64,000 nucleotides of DNA from the NCBI GenBank assembly GCA_963738835.1, contig CAVTYH010000007.1, positions 124,001 to 188,000 on the forward strand, in the 5' to 3' direction. Source of the stretch: CAVTYH01 sp963738835. GTDB taxonomy: Bacteria; Planctomycetota; Planctomycetia; Pirellulales; JADZDJ01. Each line of letters opens with the position of its first letter. The first letter of the stretch is position 1. Shown here in pieces: positions 18,228 through 28,149 of the stretch. The notes beneath the pieces are model-generated. The model had not been told where the DNA came from. It did no database searches and was given only the letters and a program-made list of their open reading frames with translations. The position numbers and the translations under genes were made by a program.

Positions 18228-18434
18228 CGAAAGGCCCTCCTGGCCTGAGAATCTGGTACGTGCGCCGAAAATGGGCCGCGGATTCTAGGCGTTTCGGGTA
18301 ATTCGGCCTAGACGAAAACCAGGCTCTGGCAGTGACAGCGGCGGCAGAAAAGCCGCGAAAATTGCACGCAGCATTGCCACAAACTCGAAAAAGAAAAGGG
18401 ATCTCGAAAACGCGAAATGCATGAAACGAACGAG

Positions 18435-18458
18435 AAAAGGTGGCGCGTGGCCACCTTA
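18435..18458 (-). terminator. Terminator AAGGTGGC/GCCACCTT with T-run
   Basis: On the minus strand the stem is followed by TTCTCG; it lies just after the stop of the STN-domain gene at 18507. Confidence 0.7.
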
Positions 18459-18506
18459 ATCTGCACTTTTCGCGTTTTCGCGGTCGGGTTTAATGGCTGC
18501 TGATTG

Positions 18507-19196
18507 CTACTGCCGGACGGCGCGTTGCGGTTTGAGCGAGCGGAGTTTCGCCAGCACGGTTTCAACCTGCTCTTGCCCCTCGTAGTTTTGCCAGACAACG
18601 AGCGCACAAATGCCGTTGCTGCTAAAGCCGGTGACGGAGCCTTGACCGCCCGATTTGTCCCAGCTCGAAGGATTCACGGTCGTGAGAATGGTGTCGATCA
18701 GCGAATCGAAATCGACAGTGGCGCCGGGGTCCCCCTCTCGCACCAGCAAGTCGCGGACATCGTACAAGCGTGTGTCGTAGGTCGAAGTCGCTTTGTCTTT
18801 GGTGGTAATCACGAGCACTTCGTCTTTGATGACCGGAACCAGATTGAATTGCGAAAGAATCAGATTCAACGCCGATCGCAAGCCAATGTTGTGAACATTT
18901 ACACTGACTGATACCGCTGTTGGATCTATCGCCGCATCCTTCAATCCGGGCACATCGAATGTAATTTCAAGATGGTGTCTGTCTTTAATAAAATCGACCA
19001 CATCTTTGAGCGGAACTTCGGTGAATTCCAAGGTCGTTTTGTCATCGGAAAGCGCCTGCCGAATGCGGTATTCATTGGGCGTTGTGCCAATGGGGGCACT
19101 GCTGATTGCCGGATCGGCTGCGAGCACGTGCGAGGCGGCCGGTGCGAACGAAAGAACGACGGCCAACATCGCCAGCGGCAGAAATCGTCGATACAT
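18507..19196 (-). CDS. Secreted single-STN-domain protein
   Basis: A 229-aa protein with signal peptide (MYRRFLPLAMLAVVLSFAPA, cleavage near VLA-AD). Residues about 50-140 form an STN-like unit (short domain of secretins and TonB receptors): LEFTEVPLKDVVDFIKDRH, LEITFDV, GLRSALNLILSQFNL, LVITTKDKA. After it comes a YDVRDLL strand and a region like secretin N1 (SSWDKSGGQG, VVWQNYEGQEQVETVLAKLR). No secretin pore domain follows. The ATG at 19196 after GGAACCGAGTC fits the signal peptide. It is a close paralog of the next gene, from which it is separated by 119 bases. Confidence 0.7.
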   Translation of the reverse strand: MYRRFLPLAMLAVVLSFAPAASHVLAADPAISSAPIGTTPNEYRIRQALSDDKTTLEFTEVPLKDVVDFIKDRHHLEITFDVPGLKDAAIDPTAVSVSVNVHNIGLRSALNLILSQFNLVPVIKDEVLVITTKDKATSTYDTRLYDVRDLLVREGDPGATVDFDSLIDTILTTVNPSSWDKSGGQGSVTGFSSNGICALVVWQNYEGQEQVETVLAKLRSLKPQRAVRQ

Positions 19197-19315
19197 GACT
19201 CGGTTCCTTATCAAATGATTTACGATTTTAATGGACGTGTTTTTGTGATCGAATGCAGACTGCCCCATTTCTGAAGTCTAGGTTACGGTACCGCTGCGAA
19301 ACGGGCGGGATTTGC

Positions 19316-20968
19316 TTAAAAACCGCCTCCTCCATTGGCGCCGACGACGGGCATATTGCCGGGCTTGGCGCCCCGGCCCCTGCCGCCGCCTGAGCCGAAG
19401 CCGTTCGATTTCGGGATCGAAGCTCCAATTTCGTCGAGCAGTTTTTTAACCGCCGCTTGCACGCCAGGGGTCTGCCGCACAATCAGCTTGCCGGTTGCGC
19501 CGCGAATGAAAGCATCGCCCTGACCCCAACCTTTGGGTTCCACGAGGCCCTTCACAATTTCCATCACTTCCTGCGGCGTCATGGCTGGCGCATTCGGCGC
19601 GCTCACACGCAGTTCGTAAACTTGCAGCACCATGACATTGGGGTCTTGCGGTTTTTCTTCGGCTTTGGCGTCATCGTCTTTCTGTTTGCGATGCAATTCG
19701 CGCAGTTGAGCCAATAAATCGGCGATTTCCTCGTGGGCTTCTCGGGTTTGAGAAACGACGAGAATTAATCCGTCTTTGTCATAAGGCTCAACGGTGCCTG
19801 GGCCTCCGACTTGGCTCCAAGTATTCATCGCGACGGTTGAGGTGATGACGTCGACGAAACTATCGGCGCTGGGCGTTGTCTCTGCCCGTGAACCATCCGT
19901 CGAATCTCCGCTGCGTCGCACCAAATCTTCGATCGGATAAAGCCTTGTTTGCAGCATGGTGCTGGCCTTATCGCGGGTCGTGATTTCCAGCACTTCGTCC
20001 TGTAGCACCCAAGTGAGATTGAATTGGCCCAAAATGCCATTTAGCGCCGAACGCAGACTGACCCCCTTTATGCTGTAAGTGACAGGCAGCGTCGTTGGAT
20101 CGATGGCTGCATCCTTTAATGCGTTCACGTCAAAAAGAATTTCGATCTGGTGCTGCTTGTGCAGCTGACTGGCAACTTCGCTCAAAGGTGTTTCGTTAAA
20201 ATCGAGATCGACGCTTGCGTTGAGTGACCTCAGAATCGCCTTTTCATTCTCGGAGGCATCGGCCACTGCTGAATCCTCGACTTTGCCTGCTTTGAGACGC
20301 TCAATCGTGTGCCGAAGGGCCTTCAAGAGCAAACCGATTTCCTCTTGGACTTCATCGGTCTGCGAGACGACCAGCGTAGCCGGTTCAAGTGCTTGGATTG
20401 TTCCCTGGCCGCCCACGTCGCTCCACGATTGAACGGCGATCGTGGTGGAAATCAGATTCATTAACGAATCAAAATCTACCTGATTGTTTTCGCCGGTCGG
20501 CAACACATCGCGTACGTCATAAACATGCGCCGCAAGCCGGGTGTTGGCTTTATCCTTCGTGGTAATCTGCAGCACTTCATCTTGGATAATGTACGTGAGG
20601 TTGAATTGCGACAAAATCAATTTCAGCGCCGAGCGCAGCGTGAGATCTTTCACCTGTAGCGTGACAGGCAGCGCGGCAGGATCGATCGCAGCATCTTTCA
20701 GCGCGTTCATATCGAATTGAATCTGGACGTGGTTTTTCATTCGGAAGCGGCGCACGACCTCCTCGAGCGGCACTTCCTTGACGTCGACATCGGTCTTCTC
20801 GCTCAAGGCCGCCTCGATGGCCTGTTTGCCGGTGCGCAACCGGGATTTGTTGGCGGTGTCGTTTGCGGGCTTACTTTGCTCTTCCGAGAAAGCATGGCCC
20901 GACGACCAGACTGCGAAACAACCGATCGCCAGCAGCGCAGCAGCCATCACCACAGATTTGCGACTCAT
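19316..20968 (-). CDS. Secreted protein with tandem STN-like units
   Basis: A 550-aa exported protein (signal peptide about residues 1-28, ending HAFSEE). Two STN-plus-N1-like units of about 200 residues follow: unit 1 residues about 45-240 (VDVKEVPLEEVVRRF ... SALKLILSQFNL ... VLQITTKDKA), unit 2 about 245-450 (VDLDFNETPLSEVASQL ... SALNGILGQFNL ... VLEITTRDKA). A third N1-like part (MTPQEVMEIVKGLVEPKGWG, LIVRQTPGVQAAVKKLLDEI) and a Gly-rich tail end the protein. As in the paralog, the secretin barrel is missing. The motif AIDPT-PV precedes each 'SAL--IL-QFNL' helix. Probably periplasmic; partner unknown. Confidence 0.72.
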   Translation of the reverse strand: MSRKSVVMAAALLAIGCFAVWSSGHAFSEEQSKPANDTANKSRLRTGKQAIEAALSEKTDVDVKEVPLEEVVRRFRMKNHVQIQFDMNALKDAAIDPAALPVTLQVKDLTLRSALKLILSQFNLTYIIQDEVLQITTKDKANTRLAAHVYDVRDVLPTGENNQVDFDSLMNLISTTIAVQSWSDVGGQGTIQALEPATLVVSQTDEVQEEIGLLLKALRHTIERLKAGKVEDSAVADASENEKAILRSLNASVDLDFNETPLSEVASQLHKQHQIEILFDVNALKDAAIDPTTLPVTYSIKGVSLRSALNGILGQFNLTWVLQDEVLEITTRDKASTMLQTRLYPIEDLVRRSGDSTDGSRAETTPSADSFVDVITSTVAMNTWSQVGGPGTVEPYDKDGLILVVSQTREAHEEIADLLAQLRELHRKQKDDDAKAEEKPQDPNVMVLQVYELRVSAPNAPAMTPQEVMEIVKGLVEPKGWGQGDAFIRGATGKLIVRQTPGVQAAVKKLLDEIGASIPKSNGFGSGGGRGRGAKPGNMPVVGANGGGGF

Positions 20969-21132
20969 GGCCCCCCTCCTCGTGAAAGGTTGGAAAAACG
21001 CGTGCGATGTGAAACCAAGAAACGCTCCGCAGGGTAGTTCCGAAAGACCCCGCGCGTGCGACCGTTAGCCTAAGCCGTGCTCTGGGAAAACGCAAGTTAT
21101 TCCGTATGACTCGGGGGGGTTAGAGTCTGCGG

Positions 21133-21162
21133 TTGGCGGATGGCCGGCATTTGGCCTACAAT
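21133..21162 (+). promoter_or_regulatory. Promoter TTGGCG-N18-TACAAT
   Basis: A -35-like TTGGCG at 21133 and -10 TACAAT at 21157-21162, 78 bases before the ATG at 21241. The TACAAT form is also the -10 of the BlaI-type operon at 59204. Confidence 0.5.
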
Positions 21163-21240
21163 TCGGACGCATTTTTCAGTGCATTTTTACGGCATGAGCC
21201 ACCGATTCGCGGGCACGATTTCGATTCAAAGGATTTCAGC

Positions 21241-23389
21241 ATGCGACATCATTTAACCTCCCATCTACGCTATCGTTTGCCACTAGTCGGGCTCTTGCTG
21301 GGGCTGGTCTTCCTGCCATGGCAACCGGCACAGGCTGCGCCGAAGTACGGCAATTCGCTCGACCTGATTCCGGCCGATGCCGCGTTTTATTCCGCCTCGC
21401 TGCGGCTGCGTGAACAGTTCGACATCGTCGCCAAAAGTAACGCCTGGGCCAAGCTCACCAATCTGCCGTCGGTGCAAATGGCGTGGTCGCTTGGTCAGTT
21501 GGCATTGAATCAGCCCGGCGGGCCTGGCGATCAAATCGCGGAGTTCTTTGCCGATCCAGAGAACAAAGAGCTGCGCGATCTGGCGATCGATGCGGTCTCC
21601 AGCGAAATCTTCATGTACGGCGATCGCAGCGCAGCCGACTTTGTCGATGTCGGCCTGCGAACCGTTAACGCCCTGCAATATGGTTCGATGGTGCAAGGGG
21701 ACGATGAAAATGTGAGTGCCCGGATTGTACTCAACTCGCTGGACGCCAACCGTGATCGACTGAGCGCACCCGGCTTAGTGTTTGGATTCAAATTGACCGA
21801 CACCAAGCGAGCGCAAAATCAATTGGCTCGCTTGGAACGAATCGCAAAGCCAATTTTGGATGACGAACCGAAATTCCGCGGTCGGCTAAAGCGGATGACC
21901 GTCGGCGGCACCGAGGTTTTAACGCTCGACTTGGACGGCAGCGTGGTTCCTTGGGAGGAGGTGCCGTGGCAAGACCTGGCCGAAAAACCGGGCCAGTACG
22001 ATGCACTGCAAGAGAAATTGAAGAAGCTGCGTGTCACCATTTCGCTCGGCGTGCAAGACGGCTATTTGCTCTTGGTCATCGGAGATGCGCCGGTGCGGCT
22101 GGCGGCGCTGGGTAAGGGCAAGCTGCTGGCTGAACTGCCGGAAATAATACCGCTGGAGAAATTCGCGTCCGAGCGATTGGTTGGCATCTCGTATGTCAGC
22201 AAGTCGATGTTGCTGGCAATGACCAACACCAACCGCGATTTGGATCAGCTTGTGCAAGTTGTCCGCCAGGTGCTGCCGGAGGCGGGGCTGTCTGACGATC
22301 TGAACAAGCGGATTCTCAAAGATGCCGAGGAATTGGCCGGCGATCTCAAGGGGCTAGTGCCCGAGCCCGGCGCAATTCAGCTTTTCGTATCTCACGCCAC
22401 GCGGCATGGAAGGATACCACTATGATTGGGCGCAGAATTTGTATGCCGATGGCACCAAGCCGCTGGACCTGCTGGAGCATCTGGGCGGCAGTCCGCTGCT
22501 GGCAATTGTGGGCCGCTCCAAGTATTCGCCGCAGCAATACGAGAGTTTTCGCAAATGGGTGACAAAGGCGTTTGGGTATTTCGAGGAACTCGCGATTCCC
22601 GAGTTTTCGGCGGAAGAACAAGAACAATACAAGAAAATTAAAGAAGCCGGCATGCCGCTGGTGGAGCGACTTGATAAAGCGACGGGCCAGATGCTGCTGC
22701 CGGCGCTGGCCGATGGACAAGCGGGGTTCGTGCTGGATGCGAAAATCACGAGCAAGCATTGGTTCGAAGATTTGCCACAGAACGATCAGTCGTTACCGAT
22801 GTTGGAGGCCGCACTGGTGTTCGGCGTCAGTGATGCGGCGCTGCTGAAGAAGGCCTGCGCCGAATATCAGGCCGTAACTCAGGCGGCGATTGAAAAAGCA
22901 AAACAGCTTTTCCCCCATGATGTGCCGGCCGATTTCAATTTGCCCAAGGCGGAAATGAGTGAAGTCAAAACCTCTGACGGCGTTGGTTCCATTTACTGGT
23001 ACAAATTACCCGGCGACCTGGGCATCGATTCACAGTTAACGCCCAATGCTGGCCTCAGTCAACATGTCGCGGTTTTATCGCTCGCCCCGAAACACACCGA
23101 GCGGTTGCTTAGCAGTGCGCCACTGGCAGTGACACCGAACGGTCCACTGGCCGATCTGAAAAAGCCTTTTGCCGCCGCCGTCTATTTCAATTGGGCTGGA
23201 CTGATCGACGCCGCCACGCCGTGGTTCGATTTAATGGCCGATAAAAATACTCTCGACAAATCGGTTATTGACCAGGCTCACACGGTGCTGGATCTGCTCA
23301 AGGTGTTGCGGACCGCCGAATGCGCCTCCTTTCAGGAAAACGGCGCCATGGTCACGCATTCGTTAACCGTGTTTCAGGATGTACCGTGA
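21241..23389 (+). pseudogene. Large secreted hypothetical protein, one frame change near 22395
   Basis: About 715 aa when joined. It has a signal peptide (YRLPLVGLLLGLVFLPWQPA, cleavage near AQA-AP) and then a long alpha/beta region starting NSLDLIPADAAFYSASLRLREQFD. The pattern 'DLIPADAAFY...' with repeated hydrophobic helices and later VSDAALLKKACAEYQAV is shared in style with the N-terminal part of the 43127 gene, a planctomycete secreted protein type of unknown role. The frame changes where FVSHAT should continue into MEGYHYDWAQNLYADG. A TTGGCG/TACAAT promoter lies upstream, and the upstream gene is divergent. Confidence 0.6.
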
Positions 23390-23628
23390 GTTGCCCCAGT
23401 GCTTGCTAACAGATTGGGCATTGCCCCCGCGCTACACCAACACAGCCAATTTCTTGTCAAACCTTAACGATCAGGCGGCTTAAATCGATCGTATCGTTCG
23501 AGTTGTAGCTGAAATGCCGTGGAAGCCGAATTTAACGACGTTAGCAACTATGCCCGGCGATCGGGCTGCGTCGGCTAATCCGCTTTGTCGTTTGGCCACA
23601 GGGCCGGCTCTTTTCACGGACGTGCTGA
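23390..23628. other. Intergenic stretch before the TonB receptor
   Basis: About 240 bases without a gene or obvious hairpin; it should hold the receptor promoter. Confidence 0.3.
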
Positions 23629-26420
23629 ATGCGTTGGTCGCTCGCCGCAGCGACGTTGTTGCTCGTGGTTTGCCTTGCCGCCCATAGCAAGGCATCGGAT
23701 AGCGTTCCGCGCATAGGAAGCGAAGCGGACTCCAACTCGGCGGTCGTTCTGCAAGTCGCGCGGCAAGACGCTGCTGTGCCCCTCCCGGCGGCAAGTCCAG
23801 CGGCCGCGGAATTGCCGCGTCAAGATGCGTCTCCGCGAACCAGTGCCAACACTTCCACACTGGCAATTCGAACGAATCAAGCGCCGTCTGCGGTGACTGA
23901 AGTCGCGAAAGCCCGTGCCGACCAACCAGTAGTGCGGGCGCCGTCAAGCAACGAGCCGCAACTCATTTTCAAAGAGCCGATTGGCATTCGCATCGAATAC
24001 AACCCTTTCGCCGCGGGTGAATCGCCGTCGTGGCGTTTTCAGCAAGGCCTCGATCGTGTGGCTCGCGAGGTGCTTTACTCCGAGCCAACGCATACCTTTG
24101 CGCCGACTCGGCTGCCGACCGATTTGCCGCCGGCACTGAGTTCCGCTTTCTGTCCGCCGGCTCCCACGCTGGATGAGCAAAGTTTGCTGGAATCGCCCTT
24201 TCAGCGTGATGGCGAAATTTTCATCGATCACGGCGTGTTTCGGGCCGCATTTCAGCAACCGCTCGCGCCCTTGCAACCGCTGCAGCCCGTGCAGCCGCCG
24301 TCGGTGGCGCCTTATCAGCCAAACATACCTAGTGCGCAAGATACCTTGGGGATGACTTCGATCGCAGAATTGGCCGCCGCCGTCGGTGGAAGTCCGGCGC
24401 AAGGCGTTAGCGCCCAGCAAGCGCAAGCCATCGCCCCAACCGATATCGGCGGTCTGTTGCAATCGGCCAACTCGGTTCAAAGCGTGAACACCACTCGACG
24501 TTCGCCGGTGGCTTTGGCTCCGACCGTGCGTGGCTTTAAGTTCGGCGAAATTTACGCTCAGGCCACGGGTGCCTATTGGTTTCCGGTGCGCGAAGACTTG
24601 GATTCGATGCTCAACAAAATCGATCCCGGCATGATCCAGGAAGTGGTGGTCATTCCCGGTCCGTACGGCCTGCGCTATGGTCCCGGCTTTAGCTTCATCG
24701 ACATTATCACGCAAGATACACCCCGCTACCAAGATGGCTCCGGCAGCGATTACCGCGCCAATGGCAACGTGCGCACCAACGGCGGTCAGCTATATGGTCG
24801 CCTGACAGCCGACGGCGGAGGGGACGACTATGGTTACCGCATCAGCTATGGCCACCGTAAAGGCAGCGACTACGAAGCCGGCAACGAATTGCTGATTCCC
24901 TCGGGTTACGACAGCGGCGACGTGTGGGCCCAGTACGGTTTCAACACGGGCAAATATCAGCGCGTGGAAGCCAGTTTCCTGCGATTGGACGGCGACAACA
25001 TTCAATACGCCGCTCAGTTCTTCGATATCGATCGAGTGGCAACCAACGGCACCACGCTCAAAGCAATTGATGAAGATCCTTCGTCGCCGTGGGATCAGTT
25101 CGTGCTGGAAGGGCTGGTGGAACCGCACCAATTTCACCGGTTCGATCACGCCGGATAAACGACGACCGACATTTCCGGTCATCACGCGGGTGGAATTTGC
25201 GCTCGATCAAGAGATCGGCGGTATGGAACACCGTAAACGGCAACACGCTGGGGAGCAATGTCTCCAGCGGCGCGCGAGCTGTGGTGCGTTACGGCGATTT
25301 GGACGATCAGTTCTTGCGCATGGGGGCTGATTTCCGTTATCTGGAGCAAGGGCTGCGCGAAAACTACAACATCACCAATACAATTCCCCCGCTGTCGATC
25401 GGTCCGTTCTTCACGAATTTGCCTTTCAGTCGGCTTGCGCGATGAAGGGTTGTTTTCCGAATACTGCATTCCGGTCAACGACGATTGGAAAATCACCCTG
25501 GGCGGCCGTGCCGATTGGATCGATACCAATGCTCTGCTGCGCGACATCCGGCCCGATACGAATCTGGATGTCGATGAACTCGTGCAGCATGACGTGCTGT
25601 ATTCGTACTACCTGACCAACGAACTCAAGGTCGGCGACGCTTGGACGCTCGACCTCGGCTATGGCTATGCCCAGCGGCCGACGACGCTCACAGAACGCTA
25701 CGCCGACGGCGTGTTCTTAGGCATTTTGCAAAGCGGCTTCACCCGTGTAATTGGTACCCCCGACTTGCGACCGGAGCGTAACTTCCAGCTCGACGCCGGA
25801 CTGTCGGCCAATTACGACAACTTTCGCGGTTCGCTGACAGGTTTCTATGCGTGGGTGGTCGATTATGTAACTTTCGACGGACTGGCGGTGGTCGATTTCT
25901 TTGATGCCAAGCTGGTTCGTTATCGCAACACTCCGCTGGCGATCCTGACCGGCTTCGAAGCAGCAGGCGAATGGGATTGGTCTCCGAACCTCACGCCGTT
26001 TGCGAAGCTCAAATACGTGCAAGGGACCGATGAGTTCGTCGGCCCGTTGTTCGCCATTCCGCCTTTGGAAGGAACCGTGGGCTTGCGTTGGCACGATCTA
26101 CGCGCGAACGCCGCAGTGGGAATTTGAAGTCGGCACGCGCATCGTCAATCAGCAAAATCGTTTGGGCGAAATTTTAATTCTGGGCACGCCAACCGTCATC
26201 GAAGAACGCACCGGCGGGTTCACCACGACCTATCTGCGCGGCTATTACAACTGCACCAAAGATTTGAAATTGGTCACCGGCATCGACAATGTTTTCAATC
26301 GTTCCTACCAAGAACACTTCGATCTGCGCCTCGCTTGGCCCCACCGGTTTCCCCGCGCCGCCTACCCGCGTGCTCTCGCCGGGCATCACGCCGTATTTCG
26401 GCATTGATTGGGTGTTTTAG
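23629..26420 (+). pseudogene. TonB-dependent outer-membrane receptor, at least four frame changes
   Basis: Signal peptide (MRWSLAAATLLLVVCLAA), then an unusually long Ala/Pro/Gln-rich region to about residue 280 (AFQQPLAPLQPLQPVQPP), then a plug domain: TTRRSPVALAPTVRGFKFGE, IDPGMIQEVVVIPGPYGLRY, FSFIDIITQDTPRY. Beta-barrel strands follow across several frames (GDDYGYRISYGHRKGSDYE, WTLDLGYGYAQRPTTLTERY, RPERNFQLDAGLSANY, LVTGIDNVFNRSYQEH) to a terminal aromatic residue, GIDWVF, at 26420. The frame changes near 25130-25200, 25435, 26105 and 26335. Family members take up siderophores, vitamin B12 or glycans with TonB energy; no substrate hint is visible here. Confidence 0.8.
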
Positions 26421-26618
26421 AAACGCCCGATCGATCTTCTTCATCGACGTCTCCATCTCACATCGCTCGACCGAGTCGGTCGGGAGCGCATCGCTGCTCG
26501 ACGCGCGTCGAGGAAGCACGCGCAAAAATAAAAATCGAGGGGACAATGTTGGGAAAACGAGCCTGGAAAACAGGGCGTTTTCGAAAAACATGGCGACCTG
26601 ACTGTGACCCGGCAATTG

Positions 26619-26675
26619 TCCGTGGTCCGTGGTCCGTGGTCAGTTGCCGGTGGCCGGTGTCCAGTGGTCCGTGGT
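26619..26675. repeat. Heptamer-type simple repeat (GTCCGTG units)
   Basis: GTCCGTG is repeated three times in a row, then degenerates through CAGTTGCCGGTGGCCGGTG to another GTCCGTGG. Related short-unit arrays occur at 27290, 35260, 52722 and 58271. Confidence 0.7.
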
Positions 26676-26686
26676 CATTCTTTCTC

Positions 26687-26723
26687 CCTCTCTCCTTGTG
26701 GGAGAGGGCCGGGGTGAGGGGGC
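26687..26723. repeat. Palindromic GGGAGAGGG-family repeat (inverted orientation)
   Basis: Reads CTCCCTCTCTCC, a short loop, then GGGAGAGGGCCGGGGTGAGG. Intergenic copy. Confidence 0.85.
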
Positions 26724-26828
26724 AGCATGCTGGGTGGTCTGTCGCCACTGACAACCGGCCCCCTGACGATGAATGACGACGGACCACCGACCACCCAACA
26801 AACTAAACACACAACCCCCGGGGATCGA

Positions 26829-26902
26829 GGGTAAAGTGTTCGGCGCAAAAACCCTCGTAAAAACCCGTGTTTTGCGCCCCACATTTGGTCATCACTTTAC
26901 CC
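26829..26902. repeat. Nested inverted repeat, possible structured RNA or MITE remnant
   Basis: Outer arms GGGTAAAGTG (26829-26838) and CACTTTACCC (26893-26902); inner arms GGCGCAAAAAC (26842-26852) and GTTTTGCGCC (26869-26878). No gene is near enough for a simple terminator role. Confidence 0.6.
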
Positions 26903-26934
26903 CGCCGCGCACGACCGGCAGCCGAGCAGAGACT

Positions 26935-27045
26935 TCACCGCGGAGGGCGCAGAGTTACGCAGAGGAATCGCAGGAAGTCTCGAAATCATGCTTGATCGCT
27001 CTGCGCTGCCCTCGGCGAACCTCGGCGTCCCCTGCGGTGCATTGC
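26935..27045. repeat. Inverted pair of CGCAGAG-rich repeat
   Basis: CACCGCGGAGGGCGCAGAG near 26936 returns inverted near 27000-27043 (CTCTGCGCTGCCCTC ... CCTGCGGTG). No coding meaning is seen. Confidence 0.55.
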
Positions 27046-27152
27046 TGGACTTGCCGCGCGCAGACCGGCCCAACCTCGGGCGGCGCTGGCCTGAGGCGGG
27101 GAAATGCTATTGCTCAGTTGTCAAAGAGCGGCAGCCGGCCTTCCGCGTCAAA

Positions 27153-27181
27153 TTAGCCCCCGGTCCATGACCGGGGGCTAA
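27153..27181. repeat. Hairpin TTAGCCCCCGGTC/GACCGGGGGCTAA
   Basis: Thirteen-base perfect arms around a 3-base loop. It resembles a dispersed hairpin repeat or a bidirectional terminator; no gene ends immediately beside it. Confidence 0.65.
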
Positions 27182-27436
27182 ATGCAGCGAAAACCGACAG
27201 GGACCCAGAGTTCCACCGGCCATTCTAGCAATCAGTGTACAAATGTCATTGTGTATTTTGGGCCAGCCGGACGGCATCCACGGGGAGGGAGTCGGGGATC
27301 AGGAGTCAGCAATCAGAAAGGCGAGCCGGGAGCGTCAGCGACCGGAGCGCAGCGGGCCAGGGCATCCAGCTCGTTTACGTCAACTGCGGCCTTGGCATCG
27401 ACCAAGTGCTTCGCCAGGTGATGCGACGGCAGCGTT
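27182..27436. other. Gene-free stretch with heptamer-like remnants
   Basis: Contains GGGGATCAGGAGTCAGC (about 27294-27310) and a CGGGAGCGTCAGCGACCGGA segment near 27328, both repeat-like. No convincing gene. Confidence 0.35.
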
Positions 27437-27492
27437 GCCTAACACCACGACCGACGTTCTGCAAGTGCCTGTGTCCGCAGCCACTTGCGCAC

Positions 27493-27520
27493 TTGACGGG
27501 TCTAAAGATATGTCTATATT
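27493..27520 (+). promoter_or_regulatory. Promoter TTGACG-N16-TATATT
   Basis: -35 TTGACG at 27493-27498 and -10 TATATT at 27515-27520. It would transcribe the disrupted frame ending at 27708 and the gene at 27712. Confidence 0.5.
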
Positions 27521-27564
27521 GTCGGAGAGTTTTACGACAGTTTCGTTGTAGAATCAATCGTTAG

Positions 27565-27708
27565 GCGGAAGAGGGTACTGGCAACTTAGCCATCGGTGTG
27601 CCGATCGATTGAGGAGACCAGCCAAGGTGGTATGAAATGCTCCGGACCCTCCAGTGTCCGCACGATGTGGCCGATATCGCGCTGGAGTTGCGTCGGATGG
27701 AGGCGTAG
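27565..27708 (+). pseudogene. Remnant of a gene 3' end, one in-frame stop
   Basis: The frame reads EGTGNLAIGVPID, a TGA at 27610-27612, then GDQPRWYEMLRTLQCPHDVA and DIALELRRMEA before a TAG at 27706. The text after the TGA looks protein-like. It ends 3 bases before the next ATG, as in an operon. No start codon is visible, so only the 3' part of a gene remains or one base was misread (TGG to TGA). Confidence 0.3.
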
Positions 27709-27711
27709 AAG

Positions 27712-28092
27712 ATGGTGCAATACGATCCGAGGGAATCTCTCACCGCAGCCATCGAGCGAGTGAAGGCGAAGCAGAACCTAGACATCGCCAATGTTCTGGA
27801 GATTATGTCCTATTCGCGGAACGTGATAGAGGCACGTAGCGTCAAGTCGCGCTACCCTGTCCTCGGACTGTATTGCGACTGGTGTCTGCACACTCAACTG
27901 GATCGCAGTGAGTTGATTCACGACCTCTTGGCCGCGATTCCGCATACGATCCTCGGTCAGCCAGATACGGGGTTGCTGATCCGTGAAATCGGCGCGCTGT
28001 TTGCCGTTCCTACTCTCCGAAAGCAGTTCAGGGAGCTCTTCCAAAGTGAGAAGATTGACACCGTTCTCTTCGACATACGAGAGAACTGGTAA
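27712..28092 (+). CDS. Orphan hypothetical protein of the accessory stretch
   Basis: A 126-aa soluble helical protein (MVQYDPRESLTAAIERVKAK ... LYCDWCLHTQLDRSELIHDL ... LFQSEKIDTVLFDIRENW). It contains a CDWCLH motif but no recognised domain. GGAGG lies about 11 bases before the ATG and a remnant gene ends 3 bases upstream. A second small gene follows at 28150. Genes of this size in repeat-rich stretches are often immunity or toxin/antitoxin components, but nothing in the sequence decides that. Confidence 0.55.
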   Translation: MVQYDPRESLTAAIERVKAKQNLDIANVLEIMSYSRNVIEARSVKSRYPVLGLYCDWCLHTQLDRSELIHDLLAAIPHTILGQPDTGLLIREIGALFAVPTLRKQFRELFQSEKIDTVLFDIRENW

Positions 28093-28149
28093 CTCTTCCT
28101 TTGGCTCTTAATTCGGATCATCGAGGGTAAACCTCTGAAGTTCCCTGAA

